From: Scandinavium manionii
Lineage (GTDB): Bacteria > Pseudomonadota > Gammaproteobacteria > Enterobacterales > Enterobacteriaceae
Assembly: GCF_024764775.1 (NCBI RefSeq)
Contig: NZ_JALIGC010000036.1
Span: 124,001-188,000 of the forward strand
Length of the DNA: 64,000 nucleotides
Reading direction: 5' to 3'
The position numbers and the translations under genes were made by a program. Position 1 is the stretch's first letter; every line of letters starts with the position of its first letter. Below, one piece after another: positions 24,931 through 32,996 of this stretch. The notes beneath the pieces are model-generated. The model saw only the letters and a program-made list of their open reading frames with translations. It searched no databases and was not told where the DNA came from.

Positions 24931-25608
24931 TCAAGTATTGTGTTTCTCTGAAAGGTGCCGTATGTCATGACTGAGCTCTTGTAACTCATTGAACAGCCTT
25001 GCCACATGGAAACCATCGCACACGGAATGATGTACCTGAACGGCGAGAGGCAATAATACTTTTCCATCTTGTTCGTAGTATTTCCCCAACGTGAACATGG
25101 GGGCAAAAAAGTTCTGCATGTTAGCAACGTTGATATTAAAACTGGTAAAGCTTACCCAAGGAATAGCCGAGACGAAAAATACATTTTCCCGAGACTCCTC
25201 CTTAGGCCAATAAGAAAGATTATTACCATAGCGTGCAACGTCTTCTGAATAAACGCCCTGAAAGTGATGAATATTGCCATCGTAGTGGCTCCATAATGAT
25301 GAAAAGGTCTCCGTTTCATTATGGAAAATGGTATAGCTTGGATGAACTTCATTCCATATAACAAGCTCATTATTCTTCATGGCCATACGGAACTCCGCAT
25401 GACTGTTTACGACTTTTGAAAGCAGGAAAATAATAGTAGGGTAAAATTTCCAGCCAACTTCTCTTATATGTTTTAGCAGCGCGGTAATATCGACCAGGAC
25501 AGTTTGGTTAAATGTACTTTGAGCAAATGACTGGAATACTTCAAAATGCTCCTTCCTTGCCCAACGAGACAAGTCAACAGGTGTATATTCCAGGGTTGTT
25601 TTTTCCAT
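24931..25608 (-). CDS. catA: Type A chloramphenicol O-acetyltransferase
   Basis: A 225-residue protein clearly of the CatA family, closest by eye to CatA1 (shared blocks KEHFE.FQS, FRMAMK, ETETFSSLWS, NPWVSFTSF-like, ANM.NFFAP). Catalytic His194 and Asp198 lie in QVHHSVCDGFH. The enzyme transfers acetyl from acetyl-CoA to the 3-hydroxyl of chloramphenicol. It is not identical to CatA1: many conservative changes and a six-residue longer tail suggest a chromosomal variant. AAAGG precedes the ATG. Base composition is lower in GC than the backbone. No insertion sequence or integron part was seen beside it. Resistance is expected but depends on expression. Confidence 0.9.
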   Translation of the reverse strand: MEKTTLEYTPVDLSRWARKEHFEVFQSFAQSTFNQTVLVDITALLKHIREVGWKFYPTIIFLLSKVVNSHAEFRMAMKNNELVIWNEVHPSYTIFHNETETFSSLWSHYDGNIHHFQGVYSEDVARYGNNLSYWPKEESRENVFFVSAIPWVSFTSFNINVANMQNFFAPMFTLGKYYEQDGKVLLPLAVQVHHSVCDGFHVARLFNELQELSHDIRHLSEKHNT

Positions 25609-25961
25609 TTTTAGCCTTTAATTACATATCAGATGTTAGCCTACGCTTTTATGGATGACTATCTGGCAAAGTATTTTCATGTTTAACGTCCGCCCTTGCT
25701 CATAACAGACGATCTTCAAGCACAAAAAATGCCACTACAAATAAAAAACACTTTCATCCCGCTCTCAACCATCAATGTAGCCCTCACCGTCACCACAGGC
25801 AATAGAAAACCAATAGCCCGGTGGCGCTACGCTTACCGGGACTACAACATCACATTCTCGTAGGCCCGCGCAAATGCAGTGCCGCCGGGCAATTCACGAC
25901 ACAAACCGTGCAGGGGAAGGGTGGCCCGCGACGTTAAATTCGTTTACCATGGCGTCATTTA
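25609..25961. other. Gap between catA and qnr with a REP pair
   Basis: This stretch separates two divergent genes. The left part (25609-25800) is AT-rich and should hold the catA promoter. A REP pair fills 25815-25890, and the LexA box of qnr follows. An in-frame ATG at 25949 could extend qnr upstream by 13 codons but lacks a good ribosome binding site. Confidence 0.5.
25815..25890. repeat. REP pair (BIME) upstream of qnr
   Basis: A gcccggtggcgctacgctta unit and an inverted unit ending gtgccgccgggc face each other. REP units usually lie at 3' ends; here one lies between two divergent genes, which suggests a junction of joined segments. Confidence 0.8.
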
Positions 25962-25977
25962 CTGTACAAAAAAACAG
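25962..25977 (+). promoter_or_regulatory. LexA (SOS) box of qnr
   Basis: ctgtacaaaaaaacag is a perfect CTGT-N8-ACAG operator 10 bases before the qnr ATG. The same placement is known for qnrB genes, which are induced through RecA/LexA when DNA is damaged, for example by quinolones. Confidence 0.93.
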
Positions 25978-25987
25978 GTTTATTCCT

Positions 25988-26632
25988 ATGACGCTCGCGT
26001 TGACCGCCGAAAAAATTGAAAGACACCGCTTCACTGGGCTGAAAGTTGAAAACAGCACGTTTCATAACTGTGATTTCTCCGGGGCAGACCTTACCGGCAC
26101 TGAGTTTATCGGCTGTCAGTTTTATGAGCGCGAAAGTCAAAAAGGATGTAATTTCAGCCGCGCTATTTTGAAAGATGCGATTTTCAAAAACTGTGATATA
26201 TCGATGGCGGATTTCAGAAACGCCAGCGCGCTGGGTATCGAAATTCGTAGCTGCCGCGCTCAGGGCGCAGATTTTCGCGGCACCAGTTTTATGAATATGA
26301 TCACCACACGCACCTGGTTTTGTAGCGCCTATATCACTAACACCAACCTTAGCTACGCCAACTTTTCGAAAGCCGTGCTGGAGAAGTGTGAACTGTGGGA
26401 AAACCGTTGGATAGGCACTCAGGTTCTTGGCGCGACGTTCAGTGGGTCAGATCTCTCCGGCGGAGAGTTTTCCTCGTTTGATTGGCGTGCTGCTAACGTG
26501 ACACATTGCGATCTGACCAACTCAGAACTGGGTGATTTAGACGTGCGGCGCGTTGATTTACAGGGCGTCAAACTGGATAGCTATCAGGTGTCATTGATAA
26601 TGGAACGGCTTGGGGTCGCGATTATCGGCTAG
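25988..26632 (+). CDS. qnr: Qnr pentapeptide-repeat protein, QnrB/QnrE type
   Basis: A 214-residue pentapeptide-repeat protein, the same length as QnrB and with most residues shared (ENSTF.NCDFSGADL, FIGCQFYERESQKGCN, MNMITTRTWFCSAYITN). Repeats of the A(D/N)LXX form build a right-handed beta-helix that mimics DNA and shields gyrase and topoisomerase IV from quinolones. Loop A (about 46-53) and loop B (about 102-113) are both present. The ATG at 25988 corresponds to the MALAL start of QnrB. A perfect LexA box precedes it. It converges on parE across a shared terminator. The substitutions seen (TAEKIERHRFTGLKVEN, LDVRRVDLQG) recall the QnrE lineage attributed to Enterobacter; the allele cannot be fixed by eye. 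Confidence 0.94.
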   Translation: MTLALTAEKIERHRFTGLKVENSTFHNCDFSGADLTGTEFIGCQFYERESQKGCNFSRAILKDAIFKNCDISMADFRNASALGIEIRSCRAQGADFRGTSFMNMITTRTWFCSAYITNTNLSYANFSKAVLEKCELWENRWIGTQVLGATFSGSDLSGGEFSSFDWRAANVTHCDLTNSELGDLDVRRVDLQGVKLDSYQVSLIMERLGVAIIG

Positions 26633-26650
26633 CCAAACTATTTTCAGCCA

Positions 26651-26683
26651 AAAGCCCGGCGGCGCAAAGGCTTAACGGGCCGA
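26651..26683. repeat. Single REP-like unit after qnr
   Basis: agcccggcggcgcaaaggct and cgggccgac form a degenerate REP just downstream of the qnr stop. Confidence 0.55.
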
Positions 26684-26691
26684 CAACAGGC

Positions 26692-26723
26692 AAAAAAAAC
26701 CGGCGCATTCGCCGGTTTTTTTT
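26692..26723. terminator. Bidirectional terminator shared by qnr and parE
   Basis: AAACCGGCG/CGCCGGTTT stem with a short CATT loop, A-run on the left and T-run on the right, so it works on both strands. It separates the converging qnr and parE. Confidence 0.92.
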
Positions 26724-26739
26724 ATGCTGCCAATCAGGC

Positions 26740-28635
26740 TCAGGCTTCCAGATCCGCCATGTCGCCTTTTTCCTGCAACCAGTTACGACGGTCTTCGGAA
26801 CGTTTTTTGGCGAGCAGCATGTCCATCATCGCGTCAGTCTTTTGATCTGATTCATCGTCGATATACAGCTGCACCAGGCGGCGCGTGTTCGGATCGAGCG
26901 TCGTTTCACGCAGCTGGAGTGGGTTCATTTCACCCAGACCTTTAAAGCGCTGGACGTTCGGTTTGCCTTTTTTGCGTTTCAGCTGGTCCAGAACGCCTTC
27001 TTTTTCCTGCTCGTCGAGCGCGTAGTACACCTCTTTGCCGAGGTCGATACGATACAGCGGCGGCATAGCGACGTAGACGTGTCCGGCTTTCACCACGTGG
27101 CGGAAGTGTTTCACGAACAGCGCACACAGCAGCGTGGCAATATGCAGACCATCGGAGTCCGCATCCGCAAGGATACAGATCTTGCCGTAACGCAGCTGGC
27201 TAAGATCGTCGCTGTCCGGATCGATGCCGATAGCCACGGAAATGTCGTGCACTTCCTGCGAGGCCAGCACTTCATCGGACGACACTTCCCAGGTGTTGAG
27301 GATCTTACCCTTCAGCGGCATGATCGCCTGATATTCACGGTCGCGCGCCTGTTTGGCAGAACCGCCCGCCGAGTCCCCTTCTACGAGGAACAGTTCGGTG
27401 CGGTTGAGATCCTGCGCGGTACAGTCGGCCAGTTTGCCCGGCAGCGCAGGGCCGCTGGTCAGTTTCTTACGCACCACTTTTTTAGCGGCACGCAGACGGC
27501 GCTGTGCGCTGGAAACGGCCATTTCGGCGAGCATTTCTGCCGCCTGGACGTTCTGGTTCAGCCACAGACTGAAGGCATCTTTCACCACGCCTGACACGAA
27601 TGCCGCGCACTGACGAGAAGAGAGACGCTCTTTGGTCTGTCCGGCGAACTGTGGATCCTGCATTTTCACTGACAGCACGTAAGCACAGCGATCCCAGATA
27701 TCTTCCGCCGAGAGCTTCACGCCGCGCGGCAGAATGTTGCGGTATTCACAGAACTCGCGCATGGCATCGAGCAGCCCCTGACGCAGACCGTTGACGTGTG
27801 TACCGCCCTGCATGGTTGGGATCAGGTTAACGTAGCTTTCAGTCAGCAGCTCACCGCCTTCCGGCAGCCACAGCAGCGCCCAGTCCACCGCTTCGGTGTC
27901 ACCGGCAAAGCTGCCGACAAACGGTTTTTCTGGCAGCAGCGGCAGGCCGTTGACGGCTTCGCACAGATAGTCATTCAGACCGTCGGCATAACACCACGTT
28001 TGCTCGCTGTTGTTCACTTTGTCTTTGAAGACGATTTCTACGCCGGGGCACAGAACCGCTTTCGCTTTCAGCAGATGCGACAGACGGGATACGGAGAAGC
28101 GCGGGCTGTCGAAGAAGCTTTCATCCGGCCAGAAATGGACGCTGGTGCCGGTGTTACGTTTACCGACCGTGCCGGTGACGTGCAGATCTTCCACTTTCTC
28201 GCCGTTTTCAAAGGCCATGGTGTAAATCTGTCCGTCACGACGAACGTTCACTTCCACGCGTTTTGACAGGGCGTTAACCACCGAAATCCCTACGCCGTGC
28301 AGGCCGCCAGAGAACTGGTAATTTTTATTGGAAAATTTCCCGCCGGCATGCAGACGACAGAAAATAAGTTCTATCGCCGGAACACCCTCTTCCGGGTGAA
28401 TATCGACCGGCATACCACGACCGTCATCGATAACTTCCAGCGACTGATCGGCATGTAAAATAACTTCCACGCGCTTGGCATGGCCCGCCAGTGCCTCATC
28501 CACACTGTTATCAATAACTTCCTGACCCAAATGGTTAGGACGAGTGGTATCGGTGTACATCCCTGGGCGGCGGCGAACCGGCTCAAGCCCGGTGAGTACC
28601 TCAATGGCATCAGCGTTGTAAGAAGATTGCGTCAT
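26740..28635 (-). CDS. parE: DNA topoisomerase IV subunit B
   Basis: The 631-residue ATPase subunit of topoisomerase IV (630 in E. coli). The GHKL ATPase has NSVDEALAGH, DDGRGMPVD and SGGLHGVGISVVNALS; the TOPRIM domain has FLVEGDSAGGSA and DADSDGLHI. Final gene of the nudF-yqiB-cpdA-yqiA-parE operon, 27 bases after yqiA. Together with the ParC encoded at 16158-18422 it forms the target that a Qnr protein would protect. Confidence 0.97.
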   Translation of the reverse strand: MTQSSYNADAIEVLTGLEPVRRRPGMYTDTTRPNHLGQEVIDNSVDEALAGHAKRVEVILHADQSLEVIDDGRGMPVDIHPEEGVPAIELIFCRLHAGGKFSNKNYQFSGGLHGVGISVVNALSKRVEVNVRRDGQIYTMAFENGEKVEDLHVTGTVGKRNTGTSVHFWPDESFFDSPRFSVSRLSHLLKAKAVLCPGVEIVFKDKVNNSEQTWCYADGLNDYLCEAVNGLPLLPEKPFVGSFAGDTEAVDWALLWLPEGGELLTESYVNLIPTMQGGTHVNGLRQGLLDAMREFCEYRNILPRGVKLSAEDIWDRCAYVLSVKMQDPQFAGQTKERLSSRQCAAFVSGVVKDAFSLWLNQNVQAAEMLAEMAVSSAQRRLRAAKKVVRKKLTSGPALPGKLADCTAQDLNRTELFLVEGDSAGGSAKQARDREYQAIMPLKGKILNTWEVSSDEVLASQEVHDISVAIGIDPDSDDLSQLRYGKICILADADSDGLHIATLLCALFVKHFRHVVKAGHVYVAMPPLYRIDLGKEVYYALDEQEKEGVLDQLKRKKGKPNVQRFKGLGEMNPLQLRETTLDPNTRRLVQLYIDDESDQKTDAMMDMLLAKKRSEDRRNWLQEKGDMADLEA

Positions 28636-28662
28636 GGTTTTTTCACGAGTAGTTAGGGCCGA

Positions 28663-29238
28663 CTAACGCAGCCCCAGAAAATCGATAATCTGTGTGAAAT
28701 GATCTTCAAAGCCGATAAAGGCATGATTCCCGCCCTCCTCGACTGTTTGACGGCAGGAGGCGTAGTAATCAACTGCCTGGCGATAATCGAGCACTTCATC
28801 ACCCGTCTGCTGTAGCAACCAGAGCAAATCCGGGGCTTCGAGCGGGTCAATTTGCATCACTTTCAGATCGTAAATATGGCGTGACTCTAGCACATATTGT
28901 TCCCCGGTGTAGGGATTCTCATTGTGACCGAGATAGCCGGAGAGTAGCTCAAACGGACGTACTGCCGGATTGACGACTACGGCAGGCAGCATGAAACATT
29001 GCGACAGCCAGGTGCCGTAATAGCCGCCCAGTGACGAACCCACAATGCCCAGCGGTTCACCGCCGTGTTGCAGGACAAGTTTCTCCAACAGTTCCGCGGC
29101 TTCTGCCGGAAATGCCGGCAGCTGCGGGGTGACCATCTCAATATCCGGATGGTTTTCGGCAAGCCACGACTTCATTGCCGTAGCCTTCGCCGAACGCGGT
29201 GAGCTGTTAAACCCGTGGAGATAAAGAAGCGTAGACAT
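28663..29238 (-). CDS. yqiA: Esterase YqiA
   Basis: A 191-residue alpha/beta hydrolase of the UPF0227 family. The oxyanion LYLHGFNSSP, the nucleophile Ser in VGSSLGGYY and the late His in GGNHAF form the expected catalytic set. E. coli YqiA hydrolyses palmitoyl-CoA and short esters. The start at 29238 shares one base with the cpdA stop (TGATG), giving translational coupling; a longer frame overlaps cpdA. Confidence 0.95.
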   Translation of the reverse strand: MSTLLYLHGFNSSPRSAKATAMKSWLAENHPDIEMVTPQLPAFPAEAAELLEKLVLQHGGEPLGIVGSSLGGYYGTWLSQCFMLPAVVVNPAVRPFELLSGYLGHNENPYTGEQYVLESRHIYDLKVMQIDPLEAPDLLWLLQQTGDEVLDYRQAVDYYASCRQTVEEGGNHAFIGFEDHFTQIIDFLGLR

Positions 29239-30065
29239 CAGTATCCTTCTGAAGCGGTGTCCGGGCGGAACTCCGCGCCATCCAGGCGGCAAACTTCGGT
29301 GGTAAGCGTGCCATCAGCATGCAATTCCAGCCAGCGCCAGCCAGGGGCTATGGTATCCAGCGTAAAGTTCGCGCAGTGCGGTTTGAACTGTACACAGGTG
29401 GACGGCGTGGCCATCATGCGACGCCCGTTCCAGTCAACGTCCATTTCCTGGTGGATATGGCCGCAGAGTAAATTTTTCACCCGAGGGAAACGCATTAATA
29501 CACGATCGAGCGCGCCAGCATTACGCAGGCTGTGCTGATCGAGCCAGCTGCACCCGGCCGGAAGCGGATGATGATGCAGCAGCAATAGCGTGAAACGCTC
29601 AGGGGTTTCGGTCAGACGCTGTTCCAGCCATTCGAGCTGAAATTCGCTTAATTCGCCGTGTGGGACGCCGAAAACCTGGCTGTCGAGCATCAAGACTTGC
29701 CAGTGGTCGCCTGCGAAAACACGTTTTACCGGGGAAATTCCGGCGTCCTGCAACGCGCTGTACATGGCTGGCTGAAAATCGTGATTACCGGGTAACCAGA
29801 CGCAGGGCACGTCGAAGCCCGCGATGCCTTCAGCAAAGTGCTGATAAGCCGCAGACGAGTGATCCTGTGCTAAATCTCCGGTGGCGACCACGAGATCGCA
29901 TTCACGCTGCGAGGCGCGGATGGCCGCCAGAACGGCCTGGTAACTGTCCCAGGTGTTCACCCCTAACAACGTTTCATGCTTTTCAGCAAACAGGTGAGTA
30001 TCAGTAATTTGTAAGACTCTGACCCTGGCCTCACCAGCCAGTGAGAGATTTAACAGGCTTTCCAA
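29238..30065 (-). CDS. cpdA: 3',5'-cyclic AMP phosphodiesterase CpdA
   Basis: A 275-residue class III metallophosphoesterase that hydrolyses cAMP and so dampens CRP signalling. Metal-binding motifs are in order: QITDTHLF, VVATGDLAQD, LPGNHDF, LLLHHHPLP and LCGHIHQ. It lies between yqiB and yqiA in one operon. Confidence 0.96.
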   Translation of the reverse strand: MESLLNLSLAGEARVRVLQITDTHLFAEKHETLLGVNTWDSYQAVLAAIRASQRECDLVVATGDLAQDHSSAAYQHFAEGIAGFDVPCVWLPGNHDFQPAMYSALQDAGISPVKRVFAGDHWQVLMLDSQVFGVPHGELSEFQLEWLEQRLTETPERFTLLLLHHHPLPAGCSWLDQHSLRNAGALDRVLMRFPRVKNLLCGHIHQEMDVDWNGRRMMATPSTCVQFKPHCANFTLDTIAPGWRWLELHADGTLTTEVCRLDGAEFRPDTASEGY

Positions 30066-30089
30066 ATGGTGTCCTTTGGTTTCACGACG

Positions 30090-30512
30090 CTAACAAACCG
30101 GAATCGCCATCGCTCCATGTGCTAAACAGTACCTCAGCCAATCGGCCAAAAACTGGTTAATTTGATGCTTTTCGTCGCGTTGATGCAACTTTTTATTCGG
30201 GTAATCATACCGTGCTTTGAAGCGAAAAATCTGCTGACTCGAACACACTTCAGCCACCATCGCATCATGGTAAAGGCGCACCGTCATTGACGGCAGGCTC
30301 CAGTAACTGACCGCAGGCACCGTCTGTTCTATTTCCACCAGAGTAGTGTAGCGGGTCGATTCGCTGATCGTTAACCGGTATTGCGCATTAGCCACCTGAT
30401 AGCTCACCGTTTCGCCGGGTGCGTCCGTTTGAGGCAGCAGGCGGCGTAGCTGTGCGAAGTTGGTTTCGCACAGACGCATCATTTCTGGGAAGTCAGGTGT
30501 ATAGCGCTTCAT
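30090..30512 (-). CDS. yqiB: DUF1249 protein YqiB
   Basis: A 140-residue cytoplasmic protein identical in length to E. coli YqiB and very similar throughout (MKRYTPDFPEMMRLCE). No catalytic motif is known. The start at 30512 overlaps the nudF stop by four bases (ATGA), which decides against a longer frame. Confidence 0.93.
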   Translation of the reverse strand: MKRYTPDFPEMMRLCETNFAQLRRLLPQTDAPGETVSYQVANAQYRLTISESTRYTTLVEIEQTVPAVSYWSLPSMTVRLYHDAMVAEVCSSQQIFRFKARYDYPNKKLHQRDEKHQINQFLADWLRYCLAHGAMAIPVC

Positions 30513-31141
30513 TTTGTCCACTCGTTTCGTAATGCCTGATAATGCAATTGCAGCCATTGCAGGGCGATGACAGAGGCTGCGTTATCGATTTTTCCCTCTT
30601 CAACCCACTGGTATGCCTGTTCCCTGCTTACCACATGCACCCGAATATCTTCGTGTTCATCTGCCAGACCGTGAATACCATGCGCGGTCGAGGCGTCCAC
30701 TTCACCCACCAGAATGGATAAGCGCTCGCTGGTGCCACCGGGGCTCGCCAGGTAGCTCAGCATAGGTTTGACGCGTTTGACGTCCAGACCGGCTTCTTCC
30801 ACCGCTTCGCGACGGGCCACCTCTTCTGGACTTTCGCCCTCTTCAATCATCCCGGCAACCATTTCCATCAGCCACGGGCTTTCGCTGGTATCAAATGCGG
30901 CGATGCGAATCTGTTCCACCAGCACCACTTCATCACGCACTGGGTCAAAGGGTAGCAAGACTGCGGCGTGACCGCGCTCAAAAATTTCGCGTCGCACTTC
31001 ACCGCTCATTTCGCCGTTAAACAAACGATGACGAAAACGGTACATGTCTAACGAAAAAAAACCGCTGTAAAGCGTTTCCCGTGCAATAATTTCAACATCG
31101 TTTTTGGCGTAAGTTACGACAGATTGATTTTTTCTGGTCAT
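30509..31141 (-). CDS. nudF: ADP-ribose pyrophosphatase NudF
   Basis: A 210-residue Nudix hydrolase that splits ADP-ribose into AMP and ribose 5-phosphate. The Nudix box runs GMIEEGES...ARREAVEEAGL with the REAVEEAG core intact. The ATG at 31141 lies 8 bases after AGGA; a TTG codon two codons upstream is too close to that site. First gene of the operon leading to parE, divergent from tolC. Confidence 0.95.
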   Translation of the reverse strand: MTRKNQSVVTYAKNDVEIIARETLYSGFFSLDMYRFRHRLFNGEMSGEVRREIFERGHAAVLLPFDPVRDEVVLVEQIRIAAFDTSESPWLMEMVAGMIEEGESPEEVARREAVEEAGLDVKRVKPMLSYLASPGGTSERLSILVGEVDASTAHGIHGLADEHEDIRVHVVSREQAYQWVEEGKIDNAASVIALQWLQLHYQALRNEWTK

Positions 31142-31245
31142 CGTCAATATCCTGGGCTGTAAAGTGGTGACGAAATCGGGGATTTCAGGTCTCTATGGCT
31201 ACTGTTTTACTTATGCTGTGGTAGATTGGTGCAAATTAACGCCAG

Positions 31246-31264
31246 ATGGCACGATACGCCAACT
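31246..31264 (+). promoter_or_regulatory. Marbox-like site upstream of tolC
   Basis: atggcacgatacgccaact fits AYnGCACnnWnnRYYAAAY with one mismatch. MarA, SoxS and Rob activate tolC through such a site in E. coli. It lies about 80 bases before the tolC start. Confidence 0.65.
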
Positions 31265-31346
31265 TTTTACGCGTGCGGACTCTGGTACAATCGACAAATC
31301 TTTTTGAATTAGATCAGCGCTAAATGCTTCACAACAAGGAATGCAA

Positions 31347-32825
31347 ATGAAGAAATTGCTCCCCATCCTTATCGGCTTGAGCCTGACGGGCTTCAGCGCA
31401 GTGAGCCATGCGGAAAACCTGTTGCAGGTTTATCAGCAGGCACGTTTGAGCAACCCAGACCTGCGTAAGTCCGCGGCCGATCGTGATGCTGCATTCGAAA
31501 AAATTAACGAAGCACGCAGCCCCTTACTGCCGCAGCTCGGTTTAGGTGCAGATTATACCTACACCAATGGCTTTCGCGATAACAACGGTATTAACTCCAA
31601 CGAAACCAGCGCAGCATTGACGTTAACGCAGACCATTTTTGACATGTCAAAATGGCGTGCGCTGACGCTGCAAGAAAAAAGCGCCGGTATCCAGGACGTC
31701 ACCTATCAGACTGACCAGCAGACGCTTATCCTGAATACCGCGACGGCCTACTTCAATGTGTTGAGTGCGATCGACTCGCTCTCCTTCACCGAAGCAAACA
31801 AACAAGCGGTTTACCGTCAATTAGACCAGACGACCCAGCGTTTTAACGTGGGCCTGGTAGCTATCACTGACGTGCAGAACGCCCGTTCACAGTACGACAC
31901 CGTGCTGGCGAATGAAGTGACCGCCCGTAATAACCTCGACAACGCCGTTGAACAGCTGCGTCAGGTCACCGGTAACTACTATCCGGAGCTGTCTTCTCTG
32001 AATGTCAGCAACTTAAAAATGGACAAGCCGCAACCGGTGAATGCGCTGCTGAAAGAAGCAGAAGGCCGTAACCTCGCGTTATTGCAGGCTCGTCTGAGCC
32101 AGGACCTGGCCCGTGAGCAGATTCGCTATGCGCAAACCGGCCACATGCCAACCGTTGGCCTGACCGCATCTACCGGCGTGTCTGACACCAGCTACGATGG
32201 CAACAACGCCACCAGTAGCCAGTATACCGACCGTAACATCGGTCAGAATCAGATTGGCCTGAACTTCAATCTGCCGCTGTACAGCGGTGGCTCGGTAACC
32301 TCGCAGGTGAAACAGGCGCAGTACAACTTCGTCGGTGCCAGTGAGCAGCTCGAAAGCGCACACCGTAACGTGGTTCAGACCGTGCGTTCGTCCTTCAACA
32401 ACATCAATGCGTCCATCAGCAGTATCAACGCCTACAAACAGGCTGTTGTTTCTGCGCAGAGTTCTTTAGACGCAATGGAAGCAGGCTACCAGGTCGGTAC
32501 CCGTACCATCGTTGATGTGTTGGACGCGACCACGACGCTGTACAACGCGAAGCAGCAGCTCTCCAGCGCGCGTTATAGCTACCTGATTAACCAGCTGAAC
32601 GTCAAGTCAGCTCTGGGTACGCTTAACGAGAACGATCTGTTGGCCCTGAATGGCACCCTCGGTAAAGCGGTTTCCACTTCCCCGGAAGCGGTTGCCCCAG
32701 AGAATGCCCAGCAGGACGCTAACGCTGATGGTTACAATGGCGCGAGCGCGGCGCCGGCTACACAGCCTGCCGCACAACGCACATCCACGTCCAGCAGCAA
32801 CAGTTCTAACCCGTTCAAAAACTGA
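31347..32825 (+). CDS. tolC: Outer-membrane channel TolC
   Basis: The trimeric outer-membrane exit duct used by AcrAB and other pumps and by type I secretion. 492 residues from the ATG at 31347, 6 bases after AAGGA (the ATG at 31341 touches that site). A signal peptide ends at SHA. The two tandem outer-membrane factor repeats are present, including QTIFDMSKWRALTLQE and LPLYSGGSV. Compared with E. coli the extracellular loop around NNATSSQYTD and the Ser/Asn-rich C-terminal tail differ, which is usual. It is followed by ygiBC. Confidence 0.97.
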   Translation: MKKLLPILIGLSLTGFSAVSHAENLLQVYQQARLSNPDLRKSAADRDAAFEKINEARSPLLPQLGLGADYTYTNGFRDNNGINSNETSAALTLTQTIFDMSKWRALTLQEKSAGIQDVTYQTDQQTLILNTATAYFNVLSAIDSLSFTEANKQAVYRQLDQTTQRFNVGLVAITDVQNARSQYDTVLANEVTARNNLDNAVEQLRQVTGNYYPELSSLNVSNLKMDKPQPVNALLKEAEGRNLALLQARLSQDLAREQIRYAQTGHMPTVGLTASTGVSDTSYDGNNATSSQYTDRNIGQNQIGLNFNLPLYSGGSVTSQVKQAQYNFVGASEQLESAHRNVVQTVRSSFNNINASISSINAYKQAVVSAQSSLDAMEAGYQVGTRTIVDVLDATTTLYNAKQQLSSARYSYLINQLNVKSALGTLNENDLLALNGTLGKAVSTSPEAVAPENAQQDANADGYNGASAAPATQPAAQRTSTSSSNSSNPFKN

Positions 32826-32832
32826 TTCGGGC

Positions 32833-32860
32833 AACCCCGGCGACGCCGTTCGCCGGGGTT
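32833..32860 (+). terminator. Hairpin after tolC
   Basis: A perfect 10-bp stem, AACCCCGGCG with CGCCGGGGTT and an eight-base loop. The T-tract is poor, so it may attenuate rather than end transcription into ygiB. Confidence 0.65.
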
Positions 32861-32996
32861 AAATCACTTTCCGCTCTCCCTCGCAAAAATAAACGTAAGG
32901 CAACGTAAAGATCCCCTCCTCCTGCCTCTCATCGCTTCAATTTCAACCACTCATCCACTATCCTGAGCACTACCACTGGGTCCAGGATGAAAGATA

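Noticed and set aside
22217..26690. Transposon or integron origin for the cat-qnr block
   Set aside because: No transposase, integrase, attC-like site, inverted terminal repeat or clear target duplication was seen inside or at the edges.
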